Origin: Nocardia pseudobrasiliensis NBRC 108224
Lineage (GTDB): Bacteria > Actinomycetota > Actinomycetes > Mycobacteriales > Mycobacteriaceae
Direction: 5' to 3'
DNA: 64,000 nt
NCBI RefSeq assembly: GCF_001613105.1
Contig: NZ_BDBS01000002.1
Span: 248,001 to 312,000, forward strand
The notes under the pieces were generated by a model. The model saw only the letters and a program-made list of their open reading frames with translations. It did not search any database and was not told the DNA's origin. Position numbers and translations under genes: made by a program. How positions within the stretch are numbered: the stretch's first letter is position 1; each line of letters opens with the position of its first letter. This document shows, one piece after another, positions 50,816 to 57,664 of this stretch.

Positions 50816-50926
50816 GCCGCACGGCGACGGTCTGCGCGAGTGTCGGCGCGGGGAGAACCTCTTCGCGGCGCAGTCGATCGAAGCGGCCGGGCATCGATAC
50901 CGCCTCGCGGCGGGAACGGTTGGGGC

Positions 50927-51679
50927 TCAGCGGAAGTGGTCGACCAGCGCGCTGTGGAAGCCCGGATCGGTCACGGCCACCAGGTGATCGCCCGGCACGA
51001 CGACCGCGCGGGCGTCGGGCAGTGCGGCGGCCAAGCGCTCGGGCTCGGCCGCGTACTGATCCTCCGCGCCCGCGAGAACCAAGGCGGGCATGGTGATTCG
51101 GGACAGGTCGTCGATCGGGGCCTCGTTCAGACCCGTCGCCACGGCGGCGATGGCCGCGAGGTCCGCGCCGACGGCCTCGGCGAGCAAGCGGAACATCGCA
51201 CCCGGGGGCGGCACCCGATCCGCCTCGCCACGCATCGCGCCGACCAACTGTTCGAAGGTGATCGCCCGCTGGTCGATGCCACCCAGATCGACCACGCCGC
51301 AACCGATTCCGCCGACCACCAGCCGTTCGACCCGTTCGTCGGCCCCAGCGACCAGCAGCGCGATGATGCCGCCCATCGAATAACCGGCCAGATGGACCCG
51401 ATCCAGGCCGAGTTCGTCGAACAGCGCGCGCACATCCGCGCCCATGGCCGACCAGGAGTACCGGGCCGGATCATGCGGTTTATCGGAGCGGCCGTGGCCG
51501 CGCGCGTCGAGTGAGATCACCCGCCGCCCGGCCGCCTGCAGGGCGTCGACCACACCCACGCTCATCCAGTTGGCATTGGTGTCGGCGACGATCCCGTGCT
51601 GCAACACCACCGGGATTCCGTCGCCGGGCCATTCGCGATAGCTCAGCTCGAGGCCGTCCCATGTCTTGAATCTCGCCAC
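50927..51679 (-). CDS. Alpha/beta hydrolase
   Basis: A 250-residue alpha/beta-fold hydrolase: WDGLELSYREWPG, VVLQHGIVADTNANW (oxyanion), SLDARGHGRSDKP, the nucleophile elbow LAGYSMGGIIALLVA and a late acid/histidine pair in VLAGAEDQYAAEP and VPGDHLVAV. GTG 51679 shares a base with the upstream thioesterase stop (TAGTG), so they are translationally coupled. The family covers haloperoxidase-like, epoxide-hydrolase-like and ester hydrolases; the substrate is not readable. Confidence 0.88.
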   Translation of the reverse strand: MARFKTWDGLELSYREWPGDGIPVVLQHGIVADTNANWMSVGVVDALQAAGRRVISLDARGHGRSDKPHDPARYSWSAMGADVRALFDELGLDRVHLAGYSMGGIIALLVAGADERVERLVVGGIGCGVVDLGGIDQRAITFEQLVGAMRGEADRVPPPGAMFRLLAEAVGADLAAIAAVATGLNEAPIDDLSRITMPALVLAGAEDQYAAEPERLAAALPDARAVVVPGDHLVAVTDPGFHSALVDHFR

Positions 51680-52080
51680 TACAGCACCGCCTGGGTCTGG
51701 GTCACCTTCGCGACGAGCTTATCCGTATCGTCGCGAATCTCGGTCTCCACGACGATGAAGCTGCGCCCGGTGTGCAGCGGCCGGGCGGTCGCGGTGGCGA
51801 AGCCGGAGCGCACGGCGCGCAGGAAGTTCGTCTTGGACTCCACGGTCGTGGTGCCCTGTTTGCCCTCGGGCAGATTCAGATACGCGCAGACCGCCGCGGT
51901 GGCGTCGGCCAGCGACATCAGCACTCCGCCGTGCAGGACGCCGCCCAGGGTGCACAGACTCTCGTCCCAGGCCAGGCGGCTGCGCACCACCTCGCGGCCG
52001 TGTTCGAGCACCTCGACGCCGAGCTTCTCGGTGAACGGCATGGTCTGGTGGAACAGCTGCGTACCCGCGGTATCGATCAT
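51679..52080 (-). CDS. PaaI-like hotdog thioesterase
   Basis: A 133-residue hotdog protein: LFHQTMPFTEKLGVEVLEHG, LCTLGGVLHGGVLMSLADATAAVCAYLNLPEG and TTTVESKTNFLRAVRSG. The HGG motif followed by D-A-T is the PaaI/FcbC-type catalytic loop for acyl-CoA hydrolysis. ATG 52080. It lies between an SDR gene (56 bases upstream) and the alpha/beta hydrolase gene it overlaps, a small lipid or aromatic-acid handling operon. Confidence 0.86.
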   Translation of the reverse strand: MIDTAGTQLFHQTMPFTEKLGVEVLEHGREVVRSRLAWDESLCTLGGVLHGGVLMSLADATAAVCAYLNLPEGKQGTTTVESKTNFLRAVRSGFATATARPLHTGRSFIVVETEIRDDTDKLVAKVTQTQAVL

Positions 52081-52136
52081 GATGTCGAGTCTGCCGAACC
52101 GGCCCGCGCCGAGTCGATTACCCGTGCGGTAAGACC

Positions 52137-52886
52137 TCAGCTCACCCGCGCCACCGCGCCCCGCGGCAGCAGCGGCAGGACCACACCCACCAACCGCCAT
52201 GGCCAGGCGGGCACGCGGGCGCGCACCGGTTCGCGTTCGATCGCGGCGACCATGGCCGCCACGCCCTTGTCCAGCGGAACCAGCAGCCGGGTGTCGTCGG
52301 CCTTGGCCGACAGATCGGTGGCGATGAATCCGGGCTCGATCGTGGTCACGGCGATCGGATCGCGGCGCAGTTCGGTCGCCAGACCCTCGCCGAGCGCGGA
52401 CAGTCCGGCCTTGCTCGCCGCATACGCCGCCTTCTTACCCGGCAGCCCGCGCACCGCGCTCATCGAGGAGATCAGCACCAGATGTCCGGACCGCTGCTCA
52501 CGGAAGATCTGCAGCGCCGCCTCGGCCTGCGCCAGGGCACTGACCAAATTGGTTGTGGCCGTGGCGATATTGGCATCGGCGCGGCCGGCGCCCACGCGCG
52601 CGCCCTTACCGAGTCCGGCATTGACGATCACCCGGTCGAGTCCGCCGAGTTCGTCGCGCAGGGCGGCGAACGCGGCGGGTATCTCGGTATGCGAGTCCAC
52701 ATCGAGGCCGCGGACGGCGACGGTGATTCCCGGATGGGCCGCCACCAGTTCCGCGCGCAATTCCTCGAGTTTGTCGACGCGGCGGGCGCACAGGGCGAGA
52801 TCGCGTCCGCGCGCCGCGAATTCACGGGCCATACCCGCACCGAGTCCGGAGCTGGCCCCGGTAATGAGAATCCTGCGCCTGGTCAT
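52137..52886 (-). CDS. Short-chain dehydrogenase/reductase
   Basis: A 249-residue SDR: RILITGASSGLGAGMAREFAARGRDLALCARR, VNAGLGKGARVG, the catalytic serine in LISSMSAVRGLPG and tyrosine-lysine in YAASKAGLSALGEGLATEL. It resembles actinobacterial acyl or oxidoreductase SDRs with an extended hydrophobic C-terminus (WRLVGVVLPLLPRG) that may touch the membrane. First gene of a three-gene leftward unit. Confidence 0.9.
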   Translation of the reverse strand: MTRRRILITGASSGLGAGMAREFAARGRDLALCARRVDKLEELRAELVAAHPGITVAVRGLDVDSHTEIPAAFAALRDELGGLDRVIVNAGLGKGARVGAGRADANIATATTNLVSALAQAEAALQIFREQRSGHLVLISSMSAVRGLPGKKAAYAASKAGLSALGEGLATELRRDPIAVTTIEPGFIATDLSAKADDTRLLVPLDKGVAAMVAAIEREPVRARVPAWPWRLVGVVLPLLPRGAVARVS

Positions 52887-52922
52887 GGCACGACGATAAC
52901 GTCCGACCTCGGCCTGTGCCGA

Positions 52923-53156
52923 TCAGCCCGACATATCGTCGAATTCTCCGGCGCGGCAGCCCCGCACCCAGGCTTCCCACTCGGCGGGTGTGAACAGCAG
53001 GGTGCCCGCCTGCGGATGATTGCTGTTTCGCACGGCGACTCTGCCATCGGTCAGGCGCGCACATTCCACGCAGTGGCCGTCGGGCCCGCTGAAACTGGAC
53101 TTGCGCCAACCGATATCGAAGTGACCGGCCATCACGGCGGTATACGGATCGGTCAT
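52923..53156 (-). CDS. DUF397 protein
   Basis: A 77-residue DUF397 protein: GWRKSSFSGPDGHCVECARLTDGRVAVRNSNHPQAGTLLFTPAEWEAWVRGCRAGEFD is the whole family signature. ATG 53156 follows GGGAGG. These proteins normally sit next to an XRE regulator with a DUF5753 domain (Streptomyces/Nocardia developmental pairs, toxin-antitoxin-like). No such regulator is found here on either side. Confidence 0.92.
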   Translation of the reverse strand: MTDPYTAVMAGHFDIGWRKSSFSGPDGHCVECARLTDGRVAVRNSNHPQAGTLLFTPAEWEAWVRGCRAGEFDDMSG

Positions 53157-53670
53157 GGATACCTCCCAACGAGGGTTGCAGAAGTAACGACAGCGCCTTC
53201 GAAGAAGGCCGAGGGAATCCGGTCGGCACTTGTCTCGGCTCTCCGGCACAGCGGGATTTCGGTAGGTTTCCCCGGGAAAGCCGCGCTAATCGCGCTTTCA
53301 CCATACCGGCCGGTTTCCCGGACCTGTAGAGCGTTCGCCGAATTCGCAGCCCGGTACGTCCGTGGTCGTGGGCGCGCCGGCGGTCCGCGAATCGGATCGA
53401 TGCCGCCGGGCGATGTTGCCGTATCCGTGCCGATGTGTGGTCGAGATCGAGAAGCTGCCATCGGAGCTGCGAAGACCGCTGAGCGGACCGATTGCTGCAG
53501 CACCGGCTGCGGGTCCGTCGACGATGGAAAGCCGCGACGGGCGGCCGCGCCAATTGGCTGTAGGCTCAACCGAATTCAATTCGCCATATTCGCAAGAAAG
53601 CGTCCTGTGGCGATACAAAGGTGGCCGATTCGTTACTCGGGCGCGTCGGAATTCGCTATTCGTCTGTCGC
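53157..53670. other. Gene-poor interval upstream of DUF397
   Basis: About 500 bases without a convincing gene. A minus-strand frame ends in an ATGA overlap with DUF397, but it shows no helix-turn-helix or DUF5753 sequence. A short hairpin (GCCTTC gaa GAAGGC, 53205-53219) lies near the DUF397 start, and 53560-53630 is locally AT-rich. It may be the site of a lost XRE gene or a long promoter region. Confidence 0.5.
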
Positions 53671-54765
53671 TCAGGAGATCCGGCGCGCACCCGCCGACGG
53701 CACCGCCACGAAGGTGCGCGGCGGGGTGAAACCGGCCTCCTGGAACCGCTTTTCGACCGCCCGCGCGACCTCGCGGGTGTGTTCGGCATCGGTCAGCGCG
53801 ATGATGCTGCCGCCGAATCCGCCGCCGACCATCCGCGCCCCGTGCGCGCCGGCCGCCAGCGCGGTGGTGACGGCGGTATCCAGTTGCGGTGTGGAGATCT
53901 CGAAATCGTCGCGCAGCGACGCGTGTCCGGCGGTGAGGACGGGTCCGATCGCGCGCGGATCGCGGCCCTGACGCAACTTCTCGACCACATCGAGCACCCG
54001 GGCGTTCTCGGTCACGATATGCCGTGCGCGTCGGCGCACCACCGGATCGTCGATGCGGTCGACCGCGCGCACATCGGAGATCTCGCGCAATGACGGCACA
54101 CCCAGCGCGGCGGCGGCCTGTTCGCATTCGCGGCGACGCCGAGCATATCCGCCGTCGGCGAGTTGATGCGGGGTGTCGGTGTCGATCACCAGCAATTCCA
54201 GTCCGGCCGCGGCCAGATCGAAGGGCACCTGAGTCCGCTCGCCGGTGTGGAAATCCAGGAACAGCGCGTGTCCGGCCGTGCACAGCACCGACGCGGACTG
54301 ATCCAGCGTGCCGGTCGCCGCGCCGACGTAGTCGTTCTCCGCGGCCCGGCCGATATCGATGAGATCGGCCGCGGTGACCGGCAGATCGAACAGATCGCGC
54401 AGCGCTACGGCCACCGAGCACTCCACCGCCGCCGACGACGACAGCCCCGCGCCCACCGGCACCGCGCCGTCCAATCCCAGTACCACGCCCGGGATTCGGT
54501 GGCCGCGCCGGACGTATTCGTGGACCACGCCCAGCGGATAGCGGGCCCAGCCCGCCACCTCGGCTGCGGCGAGACCCGAAATCGGCTGGGACACCGGCTC
54601 GTCCGGATGCTGGCGCGAGGACACCCGCACCGAACCGTCCGCGGTCGCGTGCGCCGCGCAGGTCACCACCTGGGGCAGGGCGATCGGCAGCGCGTAGCCG
54701 CCGTTGTAGTCGGTGTGCTCGCCGATGATGTTGACCCGGCCGGGCGCGACCCATACGCCGTTCAT
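53671..54765 (-). CDS. galK: Galactokinase
   Basis: A 364-residue GHMP kinase that phosphorylates galactose at C1. Seen: GRVNIIGEHTDYNGGYALPIAL (galactokinase signature), VGAGLSSSAAVECSVA (ATP loop), GTLDQSASVLCTAGHALFLDFHTGE with the catalytic aspartate, and ARMVGGGFGGSIIAL. The ATG at 54765 overlaps the galT stop in ATGA. It works with galT in the Leloir pathway; galE is not in the window. Confidence 0.95.
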   Translation of the reverse strand: MNGVWVAPGRVNIIGEHTDYNGGYALPIALPQVVTCAAHATADGSVRVSSRQHPDEPVSQPISGLAAAEVAGWARYPLGVVHEYVRRGHRIPGVVLGLDGAVPVGAGLSSSAAVECSVAVALRDLFDLPVTAADLIDIGRAAENDYVGAATGTLDQSASVLCTAGHALFLDFHTGERTQVPFDLAAAGLELLVIDTDTPHQLADGGYARRRRECEQAAAALGVPSLREISDVRAVDRIDDPVVRRRARHIVTENARVLDVVEKLRQGRDPRAIGPVLTAGHASLRDDFEISTPQLDTAVTTALAAGAHGARMVGGGFGGSIIALTDAEHTREVARAVEKRFQEAGFTPPRTFVAVPSAGARRIS

Positions 54766-55853
54766 CGCACCTCCCGCAGTTCCGCCGCCACCGTCTCCGG
54801 GGTGGTGTCGCTGATGAACACCTGCATACCCGATTCGGATCCGGCGAGGTATTTCAGCTTTCCCGGGGCGCGACGAATCGAGAACAGTTGCAGATGCAGC
54901 CACCAGTCTTCGCGCGGCGCACCGGATTTCGGGGTCGGCGCCTGATTCCACGCGGCGACGTAGGGCATGGGGGTGTCGAAGCGATGGGCGAAGCGGTGCT
55001 GCACATCCAGGTACAGCGCCGCGAATCCGTCGCGCTGGGCGTCGTCGAGCTCGGGCAGATCGCGCACTTGCCGATGCGGGAACAGCTGCACCTCGTAGGG
55101 CCAGCGGGCGAACGGTGGCACGAAGGCCGTCCATTCCTCGTTCGCGGCCACCACGCGCGTCCCCGCGGCCCGCTCGTCGGCCAGCAGATCACCGAACAGA
55201 TTGCCGCCGTGTGACTTTCGGTGCCGGGCGAGATTCTCCGAGATCTTCGCGATCCGGGGTGTGACGAACGGGTAGGCATAGATCTGGCCGTGCGGATGCG
55301 ACAGCGTCACCCCGATCTCCTCGCCGTGGTTCTCGAAGCAGAAAACCTGTGCGACGCCGTCGATTTCGGCCAGTTCCGCACTGCGCTGGGCCCAGACGTC
55401 GACCACCAGCCGGGCCCGCTCGGGATCCAGTCGCGCGAAGGAACTGTCGTGCGCGCTGGTGAAACACACCACCTCGCAACGACCGAATCCGTCGCGCAGC
55501 GGGGTCAGCGGCGCGCCCTCGACCGCGCTCGTGAACGCCGCGTCGGCCGCGGTGGACAGCGAGGGGAAACGATTCTCGAAAACCGCCACCTGATAATCGG
55601 ATTCGGGAATTTCGGTGGCGCGCTCCGGCGTGGAGGGGCACAGCGGGCACAGATCGGCGGGCGGCAGGAAGGTGCGGGTCTGGCGATGCGAGGCGATCAC
55701 CACCCATTCCCGGAGCAGCGGGTCGAACCGGGCTTGCGAATGCGTGGTGGTACTCGGCAGATCTCGGGTGTCCACGGCATTGCGGGGCGTCGGCTCGGCA
55801 TCGAAGTAGAGGATTTCCCTGCCGTCGGCGAGCCTGCGGCGCGTGCTGATCAC
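54762..55853 (-). CDS. galT: Galactose-1-phosphate uridylyltransferase
   Basis: A 363-residue HIT-fold transferase exchanging UMP between UDP-glucose and galactose-1-P. Seen: zinc site CPLCPSTPER, FENRFPSL, and the active-site HPHGQIYAYPF with the nucleophilic histidine, followed by HRHQ-like FPHRQVRDLPEL. The ATG at 55853 lies just below a perfect LacI-type palindrome. First gene of the galTK unit. Confidence 0.95.
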   Translation of the reverse strand: MISTRRRLADGREILYFDAEPTPRNAVDTRDLPSTTTHSQARFDPLLREWVVIASHRQTRTFLPPADLCPLCPSTPERATEIPESDYQVAVFENRFPSLSTAADAAFTSAVEGAPLTPLRDGFGRCEVVCFTSAHDSSFARLDPERARLVVDVWAQRSAELAEIDGVAQVFCFENHGEEIGVTLSHPHGQIYAYPFVTPRIAKISENLARHRKSHGGNLFGDLLADERAAGTRVVAANEEWTAFVPPFARWPYEVQLFPHRQVRDLPELDDAQRDGFAALYLDVQHRFAHRFDTPMPYVAAWNQAPTPKSGAPREDWWLHLQLFSIRRAPGKLKYLAGSESGMQVFISDTTPETVAAELREVR

Positions 55854-55870
55854 GGCGCCACAGTACCTTA

Positions 55871-55888
55871 GATGTGAGCGCTCACATC
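55871..55888. promoter_or_regulatory. LacI-family palindromic operator before galT
   Basis: GATGTGAGCGCTCACATC is an 18-base perfect palindrome whose core TGTGAGCGCTCACA equals the idealised lac operator core. A further CTCACATC half-site follows at 55897-55904. It lies 18 bases upstream of the galT start, suggesting repression by a LacI-type protein not encoded in this window. Confidence 0.7.
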
Positions 55889-55904
55889 GCGCCCCCTCAC
55901 ATCG

Positions 55905-56297
55905 TCAGTACTCACTCCCGAACCAGCCGCCGGGTCCGTAGGAGCCGGTGTTCGGCGGTGGCGGAACCATCACCCACGCGCCGCAGTTGCGGGTCTCGAA
56001 GGCCGCGTCGGTGGGCTTGATCAGCGTGCGCACCGGTGTGGTGTGGGTGAAGTCGCTGGCGACGACATTGTGATTGGGGTCGACGGGAGTCCACTCCTTG
56101 TTCACGCGCCGCCAGAAACAGCCGTGTTCCGGATCGGGCGTGCCGGGCGCCTGGTAGATGCCGGGCTGGATATCGACGCCCACCCGGTAGAACCCGTCAC
56201 CCGGGATGGTCGCCGGATCGGCGGATGCGATACCGGAGCCGAGCATGGTGGCCGCGGAGGCCACTGCCCCGGCGACGACGAACGTGCGTGCGCGCAC
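55905..56297 (-). CDS. Small secreted protein, function unknown
   Basis: A 130-residue exported protein: GTG 56297 with GGAGG upstream gives signal peptide MRARTFVVAGAVASAATMLG cleaved after ASA. The mature part has PGDGFYRVGVDIQPGIYQAPGT, GCFWRRV, NCGAWVMVPPPPNTGSYGPGG. The VGxDIQPGxY and CxW segments are the repeat seen in many actinobacterial secreted proteins of unknown role, with two cysteines. A first ATG upstream adds a non-signal extension and is rejected. It shares a divergent AT-rich region with the sigma-factor gene. Confidence 0.8.
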   Translation of the reverse strand: MRARTFVVAGAVASAATMLGSGIASADPATIPGDGFYRVGVDIQPGIYQAPGTPDPEHGCFWRRVNKEWTPVDPNHNVVASDFTHTTPVRTLIKPTDAAFETRNCGAWVMVPPPPNTGSYGPGGWFGSEY

Positions 56298-56350
56298 GGC
56301 GATCCTCCTCGAAAGGTCCCCATATGTTCCGGGCACGGGTCTATCAGAAA

Positions 56351-56369
56351 CGACCGGACAGTTCGGTCG
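56351..56369. promoter_or_regulatory. Inverted repeat in AT-rich divergent region
   Basis: CGACCG (56351-56356) and CGGTCG (56364-56369) are perfect arms seven bases apart, followed by an AT-rich stretch (AAAAATTAATTT near 56377). It lies between the divergent secreted-protein and sigma-factor genes. Confidence 0.4.
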
Positions 56370-56428
56370 AATCGCAAAAATTAATTTGGTCGCGTTCTGC
56401 CGATGTCGTTCTGCTCGCGCGCCACGAT

Positions 56429-57007
56429 ATGACTGACATGAGAGGTCTTCGCCCTGTTTCCCGGGACAGTGTTCCGGCCTGCGGCCCGCGGTGTGCGCGA
56501 TTGTGCACCGACGAGGGACTCGCCGCGGTTCTGGATGCCGATCAGGGACTGCTGCACTGGCGTGCGGCGCGGCGGCTCGGGGGCGATGCGGGGTTGGCCG
56601 AACACGCGGTCCAGGAGACCCTGCTGCGGGCCTGGCGCGGCTGCGCCACCTACGACCCGGACAAGGGCAGCGTCCGGACCTGGCTGCTGACCATCGAACG
56701 CAATGTGCTCACCGATATCGCGCGCATGCGCGCGGTCCGGCCCGCCGAGACCAGCTGGGACGAACTCGTCGACGCCGATACCCGCTCGGCCGGGCCGGAT
56801 TTCGCCGAGGCGCTGACCGACGGGTTGTTGGTCGCCCAGTTGCTCGCCGGATTGCCCGACGCCCAGCGTGACGCGGTGGAGCAGGTCATCCTGCGTGATC
56901 GCGCCTATCAGGACGTGGCCGCCGATCTCGGTGTTCCGGTCGGGACGGTCAAGACCCGCGTGCACTACGCGCTGCGGTCGCTGCGGAGGTTGCCGCTGGG
57001 CGCGTGA
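56429..57007 (+). CDS. ECF-type RNA polymerase sigma factor
   Basis: A 192-residue ECF sigma factor. Region 2: [44 protein letters not shown]. Region 4: [47 protein letters not shown]. The N-terminus is unusual: C18, C22 and C26 in [10 protein letters not shown] form CxxxCxxxC before region 2, which ordinary ECF factors lack. ATG 56429; a second ATG three codons later is possible. No anti-sigma gene follows; instead a Rieske lipoprotein gene is next. Confidence 0.9.
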   Translation: MTDMRGLRPVSRDSVPACGPRCARLCTDEGLAAVLDADQGLLHWRAARRLGGDAGLAEHAVQETLLRAWRGCATYDPDKGSVRTWLLTIERNVLTDIARMRAVRPAETSWDELVDADTRSAGPDFAEALTDGLLVAQLLAGLPDAQRDAVEQVILRDRAYQDVAADLGVPVGTVKTRVHYALRSLRRLPLGA

Positions 57008-57102
57008 GTGCGGATCCGGTTGAACCGGAGACCCTTCCGGTCCGTCGATCAGGTATCGGCGGGGCCGCTCGGCGCCGCGCCCGGGAATCGAGGGAGTCTC
57101 CC

Positions 57103-57510
57103 ATGTCCGATCGGCCGCTGGATCGTCGCACCGCGCTCGCGAGTGCCGGAATCGCCGTTGCCGCAATGGGTTCGGCCGCCTGCTCGAGTGGTGCGGACGC
57201 GCCTCGGGCGGCCACCGACGGATCGATTGCTGAGGATGTGCTGACTCGGGTCGCCGATGTGCCGATCGGGGGCGGGGTGATCGTCGGGGATACCGTCGTC
57301 ACCCAGCCCGTCGCCGGGTCGTTCCTCGGGCTCTCCGCGACCTGTACGCATCTGGGGTGCCGGGTCGCCGCGATCGCCGACGGATTGATCGCCTGCCCAT
57401 GTCACGGCAGTCGCTATCACCTGGACGGCAGTGTGGCGGCCGGTCCCGCCCCGCGCCCGCTCGACACGCGGGCGATTCGGGTGGACGGGGATCGCATCCT
57501 GCGCGCGTGA
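57103..57510 (+). CDS. Rieske [2Fe-2S] lipoprotein
   Basis: A 135-residue exported Rieske domain protein. ATG 57103 follows GGGAG and opens with a twin-arginine signal ([24 protein letters not shown]) ending at a lipobox-like cysteine, so it is probably folded with its cluster before export. Cluster ligands: CTHLGC and [16 protein letters not shown] at 57004 overlapping the sigma-factor stop would add 33 odd residues before the Tat signal, so it is rejected. Cytochrome bc1 partners are not nearby. It likely belongs to the sigma factor's transcript. Confidence 0.9.
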   Translation: MSDRPLDRRTALASAGIAVAAMGSAACSSGADAPRAATDGSIAEDVLTRVADVPIGGGVIVGDTVVTQPVAGSFLGLSATCTHLGCRVAAIADGLIACPCHGSRYHLDGSVAAGPAPRPLDTRAIRVDGDRILRA

Positions 57511-57546
57511 GGGCCGGAATGCGGGCCGTCGATACTTCCGATTCGC

Positions 57547-57563
57547 GGTAACGGTTGGGTAAC
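57547..57563 (+). promoter_or_regulatory. GGTAAC direct repeat (possible MtrA-type box)
   Basis: GGTAAC at 57547-57552 and again at 57558-57563 has an eleven-base period, the spacing used by OmpR-type response regulators such as MtrA, which control cell-wall hydrolases in mycobacteria and corynebacteria. It lies about 100 bases before an amidase gene. Inference from spacing and context. Confidence 0.45.
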
Positions 57564-57664
57564 CGGGCTTGCCATGCGATACTGACGTTGTCAGAGTGAA
57601 CCACTGGGTTTGGTGTTACTAGTGGGAAGGGAGGGGCGCTCCCGTTCGGGTGCGCCGTCCGCAC

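Noticed and set aside
50709..51302. 197-codon minus-strand frame overlapping the alpha/beta hydrolase
   Set aside because: Runs in the wrong frame through the hydrolase gene with Gly/Arg-rich translation; a shadow.
53153..53569. Minus-strand frame overlapping DUF397 by ATGA, tested as the missing XRE partner
   Set aside because: No helix-turn-helix or DUF5753 sequence; composition resembles random translation.
57004..57102. GTG start for the Rieske protein overlapping the sigma-factor stop
   Set aside because: It would place 33 Arg-rich residues before a twin-arginine signal; ATG 57103 with GGGAG is better.
57511..57664. Possible c-di-AMP (ydaO-type) riboswitch before the amidase
   Set aside because: Such riboswitches occur before actinobacterial wall hydrolases, but the conserved core segments are not seen here; only GGTAAC repeats and short stems are.
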